Source: Chitinophagales bacterium
Lineage (GTDB): Bacteria > Bacteroidota > Bacteroidia > Chitinophagales > CAIODY01
DNA length: 64,000 nucleotides
Direction of reading: 5' to 3'
Assembly: GCA_947452995.1 (NCBI GenBank)
Contig: CANGEV010000013.1
Location: forward strand, 1-64,000
The notes below the pieces were generated by a model. That model did no database searches and was not told the origin of the DNA. It saw nothing but the letters and a program-made list of their open reading frames with translations. Each line of letters begins with the position of its first letter. Within the stretch, counting starts at the first letter, position 1. The position numbers and the translations under genes were made by a program. Below are positions 35,732 through 43,866 of this stretch, one piece after another.

Positions 35732-38700
35732 ATGGACTTAGTGGAATTGCTACAACAGTGGCTAAAACGTCCGCAGACGGGACTAATACTTCAACAGTCT
35801 GACGCACCGAACCCGCAGGTGACGCACTTACAAGGAATCGACGCTTCGGCAGAGACCTTGCAAGTCTTGGCCACTTCCTTGCTACAAAGCAATACCTCCA
35901 ACTGGCTCCTCTACCCCGACAAGGAAAGCGCACTCTATGCCTTTACCGATATCGACAACCTACTCAACCACCTTCAAAAGTCGGTTTTTGCCTTACCAAA
36001 AGGATTTTTCTTCCCCGACTCTTTCCAGCGTCCCGGGGAATTTAATTCCGCCGTACAATCGGCACAAGTACTAGAACGTACCGAATTACTCACCGACCTG
36101 CTCAAACATCCCGACCGTAAACGAATCATCGTTAGCTATCCGCAAGCAATGATCGAACAAGTCATTTCTGCAGGAGGCTTACAAAAACATATTCTTCACC
36201 TTAAAAAAGGAGAAGCTATCGACCTCGACTTCGTTACAGAGCTACTCGTAGAACTCCGTTTCGAACGCACCGACTTCGTCTATGAACCCGGTCAGTTTAG
36301 TATACGCGGTGGTATCGTAGATATCTTCAGCTTCGGTAACGACTATCCCTACCGACTCGAACTCTTTGGTCGAGAGGTAGAATCCATTCGTACCTTCGAC
36401 CCCGCAACACAGCTCAGCGTCGCTAACGTGGCCTATGTCACGATCATCCCGAATACGCAAGTACTCGATGATCAACAAGCCAACGCACCGCTGCTAGACG
36501 TAATTCCAAGCAACAGTATCTTCTGGATTAAAAACAATGCAGATCAACTGTTAAGTCTTGAAGCACTCGCCACCAAGGATGCGCCAACTGCCGAAAATGC
36601 GCCTACACTCCGTCCCGACTTCGAACGCCGTTGGTCGGACGACCTCGAACGCTTTCCTGTATTTGAATTCGGTACCCGGACGGCCTTTGCACCTTATCTC
36701 ACGATCAAATACAATATACTTCCACAACCAAGTTTCAACAAAAACTTCGAGCTGTTGATGGATGAGCTAATAGCCAAACAACACCTCGGCTATCGCAATT
36801 ATATTTTCGCGGATAACCCGAAACAAATAGAACGTTTCAATCATATATTCACCGACCTTGGACAAAATAGAAAAGGAAAAGGAGTCAATGCAAACGTACA
36901 GTTTACACCACTCAACCTCTCCCTGCATCAAGGTTTCATCGATACGGAGTTAAAACAAACACTCTTTACCGATCATCAAATTTTTGAACGCTATCATCGC
37001 TTCAAACAAAAGGCGGTCTATTCTAAGTCGAACGCCATAACGCTGAAAACGCTGACAGAGCTTCAAGCAGGCGATTTCGTCGTGCACAGCGATCACGGCG
37101 TTGGTAGATATTCTGGCTTGCAGAAGCTAGAAATAAACGGTGTTACACAAGAAGTAGTTCGCATATTTTACAAAGACAATGATGTGCTCTATGTAAATAT
37201 CAACTCACTCCATAAGATTTCGAAGTTTAGCGGGAAAGAAGGCAACGAACCAAAAATCAATAAACTCGGTTCTGATGCCTGGGAACAGCTCAAACGTAAA
37301 ACGAAGAATAAAGTTAAAGAGCTTGCCTTCGACTTAATTCAGCTCTATGCAAAACGTAAAGCAGCGAAAGGTTTTGCTTTTTTACCAGACACCTATTTGC
37401 AAAACGAATTAGAAGCAAGTTTTATATATGAAGATACACCGGATCAGTTGAAAGCAATCAACGACGTGAAAGCGGATATGGAGAAAGCCTATCCAATGGA
37501 TCGTTTAGTGTGCGGAGACGTAGGATTCGGCAAAACGGAAGTGGCAATTCGAGCAGCGTTCAAGGCTGTTACAGACGGAAAACAAGTAGCCGTGTTGGTA
37601 CCAACAACTATCTTGGCGATGCAACATGCAAAGACCTTCGCCGATCGATTAAAAGAATTTCCTTGTACCATTGAATACCTGAATCGTTTTAAAACAGCGA
37701 AGCAGCAAAAGGAAACTATCCAACGACTCACGGAAGGAAAAGTAGATATTGTTATTGGTACGCATATGTTGCTCAGCAATAAAATCAAGTTCAAAGATCT
37801 TGGCTTGATGATTATTGATGAAGAACAAAAATTCGGTGTAGCTGCGAAAGATAAATTGAAACTAATCAAGACGAATGTCGATACGCTTACACTCACTGCA
37901 ACGCCAATTCCTCGTACGCTACAATTTAGTATGATGGGCGCGCGCGACTTAAGTGTGATTCATACGCCACCACCGAACAGACAGCCCGTAGAGACGCGTG
38001 TTTGTACCTTCGATATCGAACTGATTAAGGGCGCAATTGAAAATGAAGTATATCGTGGCGGACAAGTATATTTCATCCACAACAAGGTACAAGATATTGG
38101 AGAGATGGCAGCGATGATTCGAAAAGCTTGTCCTGGTTTTGAAATTGGTGTGGCGCACGGACAGATGGATGGAGAGACCTTAGAGCAACGAATGATGAGC
38201 TTCATCAACAGAGAGTATGATGTATTAGTTTGTACGAATATTGTGGAGAGTGGCTTAGATATTAGCAACGCGAATACGATTATTATCAATCATGCGCATC
38301 ATCATGGATTAAGTGATTTACATCAGCTACGTGGACGGGTAGGAAGAAATAATAAGAAAGCATATTGCTTTTTGATTGCTCCTCCGATGCATATTTTAAC
38401 GCCAGAGGGAAGAAGAAGATTACAAACCATCGAACAGTTTAGTGACCTTGGAAGTGGCTTCCAGATTTCGATGCGCGACTTAGACATTCGTGGAGCCGGA
38501 AATTTATTAGGCGGAGAGCAGAGTGGATTCATTACAGAGATTGGCTTCGAGATGTATCATAAAATTTTGGATGAAGCGATTCGTGAGTTGAAGGCAGGTG
38601 AATTCAAAGAGCTCTTTGAAGATAGCAACAGCGATTCTTTGTTAGGTCCATATGTACGAGAGTGTGCGATTGAAACGGATACAGAGATGTTGATTCCGGA

Positions 38701-39118
38701 TGATTATGTGAATTCGATTGCAGAGCGTTTGCAGCTCTACAGACAGTTAGATGATGTCGCTAACGAAGCCGCATTGCGTGCGTTCGAGGCAGCATTGAAA
38801 GATCGTTTCGGACCAATTCCGGCAACAGTATTTGAGTTATTCGAAGCAGTGCGTGTCCGTTGGAGTGCGACTGCATTGGGCTTTGAGCGCATTCAGCTAA
38901 AGGATAATATCATGCGTGGATATTTTGTTTCGGAGAAAGACAATAAGTTTTTTGAAACGGAGCAGTTCATGAAAACGATGGGCTTCATCCAAAGTGAAGG
39001 CAACCGTGCCGGCATGAAGCAAAGCGAACGACACTTGATTATTACGGTGAAGAGCATCGGCAATCTGCAACAAGCAGAGGCGTATTTGCAAAGGATGCTG
39101 AAAGCGGTTAAAGGGTAA
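35732..39118 (+). CDS. mfd: Transcription-repair coupling factor
   Basis: The 1128-residue protein removes RNA polymerase stalled at DNA damage and recruits UvrABC. Order: UvrB-like N-terminal domain (to about 330), the RNA polymerase interaction domain (LQAGDFVVHSDHGVGRYSGL near 448), a RecG-like translocase core with GDVGFGKT at 595-602 and IIDEEQKFG, and the C-terminal TRCF domain. The last codons and TAA (39104-39118) lie in a heptamer array (GGTTAAAGGGTAAAAGGG), so the final residues AVKG are repeat-derived. It is divergent from carB. Confidence 0.97.
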   Translation: MDLVELLQQWLKRPQTGLILQQSDAPNPQVTHLQGIDASAETLQVLATSLLQSNTSNWLLYPDKESALYAFTDIDNLLNHLQKSVFALPKGFFFPDSFQRPGEFNSAVQSAQVLERTELLTDLLKHPDRKRIIVSYPQAMIEQVISAGGLQKHILHLKKGEAIDLDFVTELLVELRFERTDFVYEPGQFSIRGGIVDIFSFGNDYPYRLELFGREVESIRTFDPATQLSVANVAYVTIIPNTQVLDDQQANAPLLDVIPSNSIFWIKNNADQLLSLEALATKDAPTAENAPTLRPDFERRWSDDLERFPVFEFGTRTAFAPYLTIKYNILPQPSFNKNFELLMDELIAKQHLGYRNYIFADNPKQIERFNHIFTDLGQNRKGKGVNANVQFTPLNLSLHQGFIDTELKQTLFTDHQIFERYHRFKQKAVYSKSNAITLKTLTELQAGDFVVHSDHGVGRYSGLQKLEINGVTQEVVRIFYKDNDVLYVNINSLHKISKFSGKEGNEPKINKLGSDAWEQLKRKTKNKVKELAFDLIQLYAKRKAAKGFAFLPDTYLQNELEASFIYEDTPDQLKAINDVKADMEKAYPMDRLVCGDVGFGKTEVAIRAAFKAVTDGKQVAVLVPTTILAMQHAKTFADRLKEFPCTIEYLNRFKTAKQQKETIQRLTEGKVDIVIGTHMLLSNKIKFKDLGLMIIDEEQKFGVAAKDKLKLIKTNVDTLTLTATPIPRTLQFSMMGARDLSVIHTPPPNRQPVETRVCTFDIELIKGAIENEVYRGGQVYFIHNKVQDIGEMAAMIRKACPGFEIGVAHGQMDGETLEQRMMSFINREYDVLVCTNIVESGLDISNANTIIINHAHHHGLSDLHQLRGRVGRNNKKAYCFLIAPPMHILTPEGRRRLQTIEQFSDLGSGFQISMRDLDIRGAGNLLGGEQSGFITEIGFEMYHKILDEAIRELKAGEFKELFEDSNSDSLLGPYVRECAIETDTEMLIPDDYVNSIAERLQLYRQLDDVANEAALRAFEAALKDRFGPIPATVFELFEAVRVRWSATALGFERIQLKDNIMRGYFVSEKDNKFFETEQFMKTMGFIQSEGNRAGMKQSERHLIITVKSIGNLQQAEAYLQRMLKAVKG

Positions 39119-39220
39119 AAGGGATCCCGATGCGAAGCTATCGGGAGGGAAAGGTTAAAGGGTAAAAGGGAATGGTTAAAGGGTAAAAGAGAATTATTCA
39201 CTATTCACTATTAACCTTAA
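39107..39220. repeat. Heptamer arrays with CCCGAT hairpin (copy 3, after mfd)
   Basis: On the plus strand the array units GGTTAAA, GGGTAAA and AGGGAAT cover the mfd stop and continue to about 39188. They are interrupted by the inverted repeat TCCCGAT...ATCGGGA at 39125-39146, the exact reverse complement of 202-223. At 39192-39220 the purine-rich strand switches to the minus strand (units GTGAATA, GTTAATA). There is no coding potential. Confidence 0.85.
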
Positions 39221-39227
39221 CCCGCTC

Positions 39228-39249
39228 CGTTTCGTGTCTTCACGAAACG
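39228..39249. repeat. Hairpin 1 in the mfd-gldC gap
   Basis: CGTTTCGTG and CACGAAACG form a 9-bp perfect stem with a TCTT loop. No T run follows directly, so a terminator function is possible but not clear. Confidence 0.75.
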
Positions 39250-39260
39250 CACCAAACAAA

Positions 39261-39298
39261 AATCGGAGTTCGATTACTTTCGCAACCGCACTCCGATT
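39261..39298. repeat. Hairpin 2 in the mfd-gldC gap
   Basis: AATCGGAGT (39261-39269) and ACTCCGATT (39290-39298) form a 9-bp perfect stem around a 20-base loop. It lies between two heptamer arrays of the convergent mfd and gldC genes. Confidence 0.75.
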
Positions 39299-39393
39299 AT
39301 TCATTATTCATTATTAACTATTCACCATTCACTTTTCACTCCCGATTGCTTCGGGATTTTAATTCTTAATTCCTAATTCTCAATTCTCAATCA
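39299..39393. repeat. Heptamer arrays with CCCGA hairpin (copy 4, after gldC)
   Basis: Read on the minus strand from the gldC stop (TGA at 39393-39391), units ATTGAGA, ATTGAGA, ATTAGGA, ATTAAGA, ATTAAAA are followed by a CCCGA/TCGGG hairpin at about 39342-39357. Then come GTGAAAA, GTGAATG, GTGAATA, GTTAATA, ATGAATA, ATGAATA. All keep an exact 7-base step. Confidence 0.88.
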
Positions 39394-39741
39394 TCCCTCC
39401 ACCTTCTTCACCACATCCGTATTCTCCCCAAACATATTCGCAAACATCTTTATATTATGCGCCGCCTCCGCATTGCCCGTAGCACGCTCCAAAGTATCCG
39501 CCATCGAATGTAGGGTTTGATAATACAACAAATTCATCTCGTCCACACGCATCTCCTTCGTCCACAAATCTATCTTCATCGACTCCTGCGCATCACCATC
39601 CCACATGCCAATCAACAAAGCCTTACACTCCTTAGTAGTAGGATTTCCAGACGGATCATTCGCCGTCCACTCTATCTTCTCCGGCATTTTCTGATCATCT
39701 ACATGCACATCAAATTTGATACTATTTACTTTCTTTTCCAT
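39391..39741 (-). CDS. gldC: Gliding motility protein GldC
   Basis: The 116-residue protein matches GldC of Bacteroidota: SIKFDVHVDDQKMPEKIEWT, then MKIDLWTKEMRVDEMNLLYYQTLHSMADTLERATG. It has no signal peptide or membrane segment. GldC supports gliding in Flavobacterium johnsoniae but its molecular role is unclear, and homologues also occur in non-gliding species. It is the last gene of a likely operon after the EnvC-like gene (10-base gap). The stop codon begins a heptamer array. Confidence 0.92.
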   Translation of the reverse strand: MEKKVNSIKFDVHVDDQKMPEKIEWTANDPSGNPTTKECKALLIGMWDGDAQESMKIDLWTKEMRVDEMNLLYYQTLHSMADTLERATGNAEAAHNIKMFANMFGENTDVVKKVEG

Positions 39742-39751
39742 TGTTCTTATT

Positions 39752-40990
39752 TTAATTCGATAACCAAGTTTCTGGATTCAACTTATCGGTATTTTTCCAA
39801 ATCTCTAAATGTATTTCTGTTTTCCCTTCCTCTGTATTGGTATAAACTTTGCCGATCACCTGCTTCGTTGTCACCTTATCCCCGATCTTAACATTCACAG
39901 ATTCTAAGTTTGAATACACCGAAAAATATTCACCATGATTAATCAATACCGCTTTCTGGAAGGCCGGGTTGAACAACACTGCTTTTACCGTGCCCTCGAA
40001 GATCGTACGCACCGTAGCACCCTGCTGCGTCTTTATATCAATCCCATTATTGTTCACCTGCACATGATCTAAAATTTCATGCTCATGGCGACCGAAATGA
40101 CCCGTAATAACCCCACGCTCTACTGGCCATGGTAAACGTCCCATATTGCCCGCAAAATGCTCGCTCAGGGCCTTTGCCTCTGGCGTTAAGGTAAGCACCT
40201 TATTACCATTCGATTCGCTTGTCTTACGCGCTGCTTCAATTTCCTTCTTGATGATGTCTTCAATCAACTTATTCAACTTCGCGGCTGTCTTCTTCTTCTC
40301 CTTAATCTGGTTCATCAGCTCTGCCTCCTTACCCTTGAGCGAAGCCACCACTTTATCTTTTTCTTTACGCTCCTTCTCTAAGGTATTTTTCTCCGTTTGC
40401 TCCGTTCCTAACAATACTTCCTTCTCTTCCTTCTGACCTTTCAAAGATTGTAAAGTCTGCAAACGCTCTGTCTTCGTGGATTTGATCAAACGCGCCTGCG
40501 CCAACCGATAATCCGAATATTGTTGTAAATACTTTAAACGCTGATAGGCATTGTTAAAATCACGCGCAGAGAAAATAAAAAGTATCTTATCCAAAGCACC
40601 ATGCGTCTTGTAGGCTCGAACCACCAAACGCGCATATTCCGCTTTCATACTATCTAATCGCATATCCAACATCTTCAAATTCTTCTCCGTCGATTGAATT
40701 CCTTCTACGATCTGGCCGAGCTGTGAATTATAGTTGGCAATCAATTTCTGACGCGCCGCAATCTTTTGCTTCAAGGCCAAAACCTCGCTCACAGAGGCGT
40801 TCTTGCTATTACGCGTCTTGCGCAACAAATCCTCGGCATCTTCAATCTCTTCTAACAAACGTTTCTTCTTTTTTTCCAATTCATCACGCGATTCACTGCT
40901 CGCGGTAGATGCAGCGTGCTTCTGCGCCAAGACAGGCACAATCACCAAAAAAGAAAGGATAGTTAGAAAACCGAAGAAGACCTTTTTCAT
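39752..40990 (-). CDS. EnvC-like murein hydrolase activator with degenerate LytM domain
   Basis: The 412-residue protein has a signal peptide (VFFGFLTILSFLVIVPVLAQ), a long coiled coil at about 30-260, and a C-terminal M23/LytM domain (ITGHFGRHEHEILDHVQVNN). The metal ligand His before GIDI is Asn (NNNGIDIKTQQG), and the usual YAHL is YSNL, so the peptidase site is broken. This is the pattern of EnvC, which activates amidases at the septum rather than cutting itself. It sits between the paaG-like gene (11-base gap) and gldC (10-base gap). Confidence 0.9.
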   Translation of the reverse strand: MKKVFFGFLTILSFLVIVPVLAQKHAASTASSESRDELEKKKKRLLEEIEDAEDLLRKTRNSKNASVSEVLALKQKIAARQKLIANYNSQLGQIVEGIQSTEKNLKMLDMRLDSMKAEYARLVVRAYKTHGALDKILFIFSARDFNNAYQRLKYLQQYSDYRLAQARLIKSTKTERLQTLQSLKGQKEEKEVLLGTEQTEKNTLEKERKEKDKVVASLKGKEAELMNQIKEKKKTAAKLNKLIEDIIKKEIEAARKTSESNGNKVLTLTPEAKALSEHFAGNMGRLPWPVERGVITGHFGRHEHEILDHVQVNNNGIDIKTQQGATVRTIFEGTVKAVLFNPAFQKAVLINHGEYFSVYSNLESVNVKIGDKVTTKQVIGKVYTNTEEGKTEIHLEIWKNTDKLNPETWLSN

Positions 40991-41001
40991 GCTTTTTGAA
41001 T

Positions 41002-41793
41002 TTATTCGCCTTTAAAAACCGGTTTACGCTTCTCATTGAAGGCAGCGACCCCTTCTGCATTATCAGCACTATTGCCCGCAATCTGCTGACAATACGCTTC
41101 GTAATCCAACATCGTATCTAAATCAGAATGGAACGACTTGTTCAACATCTTCTTCATCAAGCCAATCGCTTTCGTCGGCGCCGCGGCATAATAATCGGTA
41201 TAGCCCTTCACTGCGGCATCTAACTCTTCCATCGGCACTACTTTATTCACCATACCCCACTCCAACGCCTTTTGCGCTGGCACTTTCGAGCCCATCGTCG
41301 ATAATTCAAAAGCTCGTGCAGAACCCACCAAGCGCGGTAAGAAATAAGAAGAACCAGAATCTAATACCAAGCCTACATTCACGAATACTTCTATCAATGA
41401 CGCTGTATCAGCGGCTACGATTAAATCACAAGCCAAGGCAATGCTACATCCGGCTCCGGCAGCTACTCCATTCAAACGACAAATAATCGGCTTCGGCAAA
41501 GCACGCATCGCACGGATAATCGGATTATAACGCTTATGTAACGACTCACTCAAATCACGCTTGCCAGCCACCTCCTTTATCGCCTTCAAATCCTGTCCAC
41601 TACAAAACGCCTTCCCTGCACCTGTCAACACCACCACACGCACTTCCTTATCACGATCCATCATCTTCAATGCCTCTTGCATCTCATACGAGATCGTATC
41701 GTTAAACGCATTAAACACGTCCGGACGATTCAACGTAATCGTGGCAACGCCGTTGCTTTTCTCAATCAACAAGCATTCAAACTGCTTTTCCAT
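41002..41793 (-). CDS. Enoyl-CoA hydratase/isomerase family protein (PaaG-like)
   Basis: The 263-residue crotonase-fold protein has ATITLNRPDVFNAFN, the oxyanion-hole block AFCSGQDLKAIKEV, and RLNGVAAGAGCSIALACDLI. The acid/base position in VFVNVGLVLDSGSSYFLPRL carries Asp (LDSGS), as in the phenylacetate isomerase PaaG and related isomerases rather than the Glu of standard hydratases. A role in ring-1,2-epoxyphenylacetyl-CoA isomerisation or a similar isomerisation is likely. No other paa gene is nearby; it heads the run to the EnvC-like gene and gldC. Confidence 0.85.
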   Translation of the reverse strand: MEKQFECLLIEKSNGVATITLNRPDVFNAFNDTISYEMQEALKMMDRDKEVRVVVLTGAGKAFCSGQDLKAIKEVAGKRDLSESLHKRYNPIIRAMRALPKPIICRLNGVAAGAGCSIALACDLIVAADTASLIEVFVNVGLVLDSGSSYFLPRLVGSARAFELSTMGSKVPAQKALEWGMVNKVVPMEELDAAVKGYTDYYAAAPTKAIGLMKKMLNKSFHSDLDTMLDYEAYCQQIAGNSADNAEGVAAFNEKRKPVFKGE

Positions 41794-41808
41794 AAAATTT
41801 CTTTTTAA

Positions 41809-42546
41809 CTAGAATCCAACGATACCCACGCCTACGAAGAAGGGATGGATATTGGTTCCTTTTCCACTTGTAAAATACGGTGTCAAGGAATAGGTTGCAA
41901 CCAAATAGACCCAATCATAACCCACACTAAGCTGTGCATTGGCGCGTAAACGGTTCATATTCGGCACACTCAAATACTTTACGGCAATATAATTATTGTT
42001 CGCATCATTGCCTTTATACTTTTGATGCGTAGCAGCATGCAAGCCCATACGGATACCCGCATTAAACTTGAACGATCGATTATTACGATCCGCTTTTGTC
42101 TTGTATGAAAGCAACAAAGGAACCTCAAAATAGGTGTTCGCGATTTTGTTGAACTTGTACGACTTCGTAATTGGTGCAAAATAGGTCGCACCTAAAGAGT
42201 CCGTTTTTGGCGTTCCATTGCAATAGATATTGTCCACTGTAATTCCTACACCAACGACAAAATCAAAAGGAGATTTACCCAAGGGCATCGGATACGTGAT
42301 ATAGGTACTAATGCCTCTAGAAAGTGGTTTGATATTAATCCCTGTCGGACGGTTCATCCAATTATCATGACCAAATTCAAAATGGAAATAATCCATCTTC
42401 TTATAGGTATTATCAATTACGATAGTCTTGGTGATCGTTTTCTGCGCACCAGTATCCAAAAGGTTGGTGTGCGGCAAAAGACCAGCAGCGTTCACTGAAA
42501 AAATAAGGGAAAGGCTAATAGCCAAGGTCGACAAGATACGCTTCAT
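41809..42546 (-). CDS. Probable outer-membrane beta-barrel protein
   Basis: The 245-residue protein starts at MKRILSTLAISLSLIFSVNA, a signal peptide. A promoter -7 element overlaps the longer frame's start at 42570 and supports this choice. Alternating strands with aromatic ends (MDYFHFEFGHDNWMNRPTGI, TYFEVPLLLSYKTKADRN, LVATYSLTPYFTSGKGTN) and a terminal Phe (FFVGVGIVGF) fit a small outer-membrane barrel of the PorT/OMP_b-brl kind. The function is unknown. It lies between the paaG-like gene and plsX, with its own promoter. Confidence 0.72.
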   Translation of the reverse strand: MKRILSTLAISLSLIFSVNAAGLLPHTNLLDTGAQKTITKTIVIDNTYKKMDYFHFEFGHDNWMNRPTGINIKPLSRGISTYITYPMPLGKSPFDFVVGVGITVDNIYCNGTPKTDSLGATYFAPITKSYKFNKIANTYFEVPLLLSYKTKADRNNRSFKFNAGIRMGLHAATHQKYKGNDANNNYIAVKYLSVPNMNRLRANAQLSVGYDWVYLVATYSLTPYFTSGKGTNIHPFFVGVGIVGF

Positions 42547-42567
42547 CAGTACAGATTTTGTATCCTG

Positions 42568-42575
42568 CAAAAGTA
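42568..42575 (-). promoter_or_regulatory. Promoter -7 element of the barrel protein gene
   Basis: TACTTTTG on the minus strand lies 21 bases before the ATG at 42546, in the short gap after plsX. Confidence 0.55.
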
Positions 42576-42600
42576 AGAGAATTCCGCGAAAAGAGAGGAA

Positions 42601-43539
42601 TTAAACGAGGGCCTTGCGAACTTTTTCTACCATGTCAGTACGAACCATTTCGCGTGATTGTAATAACATGTTTTTGAAAGCACGTGCGTTAGAGATACCA
42701 TGACCAATAACAACCGGCGCGTTGACACCTAAAATCGGCATGCCGCCATAAATTTCGTAGTTAAAGCGCGCGAAGTAATCGTTCTCGATGCCCTTTTGCA
42801 AAAGCATTTCGTAGATATTTTCACACAACTTCAATACCACGTTACCAACGTATCCATCACAAACGATGACGTCAGCTTTATCATTGAAAAGGTCGCGTCC
42901 TTCGATATTACCGATGAAGTTGACACTTTTATTTTCTTTCAATAAAGGATAAGCAGCTTGAAGAACGATGGTTCCTTTACCTTCTTCTTCACCGAGGTTA
43001 AGAAGTCCTACTTTAGGGCTATTATTATGCAAAACAGATTCTGCATAAACGCTTCCTAAAATGGCAAACTGATTCAAATGTTCTGGTTTCACATCAGAAT
43101 TTGCACCCACGTCTAATAAGACGCCTAGCGAACCATCTAATTTAGGAACGATCGTAGAGATACAAGGACGAGAAATCCCTTCAATTGCTTTCACACTGAA
43201 AAGAGCACCCACCATCATAGCGCCGGTATTACCTGCACTCGCAAAGGCATCAATTTTACCTTCTTTCAATAGATGAAAACCGATAGAAATGCTAGAGTGC
43301 GGCTTTTGCGTAAGCGCTTTCGTTGGGTGTTCACCCATTTCCACCACATCAGGAGCGTGCACGATAGCAAAACGTGCCGGGTCGGCACCTTCCGCTGTAA
43401 GTGCAGCCTTGATTTCATCTTCACGACCAATCAAGACAACATGCTCTTCAGCATTTAATTCAGGCAATGCCAATAAAAGGCCTTTGATGGCTTCTTTTGG
43501 GGCGTAATCGCCACCCATTACATCGAATCCTATGCGCAT
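42601..43539 (-). CDS. plsX: Phosphate acyltransferase PlsX
   Basis: The 312-residue enzyme turns acyl-ACP into acyl phosphate, the first step of phosphatidic acid synthesis in the PlsX/PlsY route. Family blocks: MRIGFDVMGGDYAPKEAIKG, the central SAGNTGAMMVGALFSVKAIE, and GANSDVKPEHLNQFA. It follows rpmF, the common yceD-rpmF-plsX order, but here a 113-base gap with a large hairpin separates rpmF and plsX. Confidence 0.96.
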   Translation of the reverse strand: MRIGFDVMGGDYAPKEAIKGLLLALPELNAEEHVVLIGREDEIKAALTAEGADPARFAIVHAPDVVEMGEHPTKALTQKPHSSISIGFHLLKEGKIDAFASAGNTGAMMVGALFSVKAIEGISRPCISTIVPKLDGSLGVLLDVGANSDVKPEHLNQFAILGSVYAESVLHNNSPKVGLLNLGEEEGKGTIVLQAAYPLLKENKSVNFIGNIEGRDLFNDKADVIVCDGYVGNVVLKLCENIYEMLLQKGIENDYFARFNYEIYGGMPILGVNAPVVIGHGISNARAFKNMLLQSREMVRTDMVEKVRKALV

Positions 43540-43570
43540 TTCTGTGGTTTTATCTGGGTTAGGTTAAATG

Positions 43571-43629
43571 AAAAATTCCAAAACCCTTCGGTATCTCTTT
43601 GTAAGATACGTAAGGATTGTGGAATTTTT
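43571..43629 (-). ncRNA. Structured segment between rpmF and plsX, attenuator or terminator candidate
   Basis: Three nested stems can form: AAAAATTCCA (43571-43580) with TGGAATTTTT (43620-43629), CCTT (43585-43588) with AAGG (43612-43615), and GTATCT (43591-43596) with AGATAC (43604-43609). On the minus strand the outer stem ends in a T run before plsX, as in an intrinsic terminator or attenuator. Because the outer stem is A-T rich, it could act in both directions. I know no described RNA family that it matches. Confidence 0.6.
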
Positions 43630-43652
43630 AGAATATCAAGTACTAAAACAGC

Positions 43653-43841
43653 TTAGTTGCTGCCTTTTTCAGCCAAAACTTGACCGTTGTACATTAATTT
43701 TCCATCCAACTCATAGGCACGGTGAGACATGTGGTTTTCACCAGTAGCCTTGTCAACCGCTACTGTAGGAGCAACAGCTTTGTAGTGCGTACGGCGTTTA
43801 TCACGGCGTTGTGCTGAGTGGCGGCGTTTAGGATTAGGCAT
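43653..43841 (-). CDS. rpmF: Ribosomal protein bL32
   Basis: The 62-residue protein has the bL32 start [20 protein letters not shown] and the usual middle ([20 protein letters not shown]). The zinc-binding cysteines found in some bL32 proteins are absent ([16 protein letters not shown]), so this is the zinc-free form. It lies between the yceD-like gene and plsX. Confidence 0.97.
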   Translation of the reverse strand: MPNPKRRHSAQRRDKRRTHYKAVAPTVAVDKATGENHMSHRAYELDGKLMYNGQVLAEKGSN

Positions 43842-43866
43842 GACTTTTAATTTATTTAGTTATCAA

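Noticed and set aside
39290-39393. Possible CRISPR array in the repeat-rich mfd-gldC gap
   Set aside because: The units are 7 bases, drift in sequence and have no spacers; no cas genes are near.
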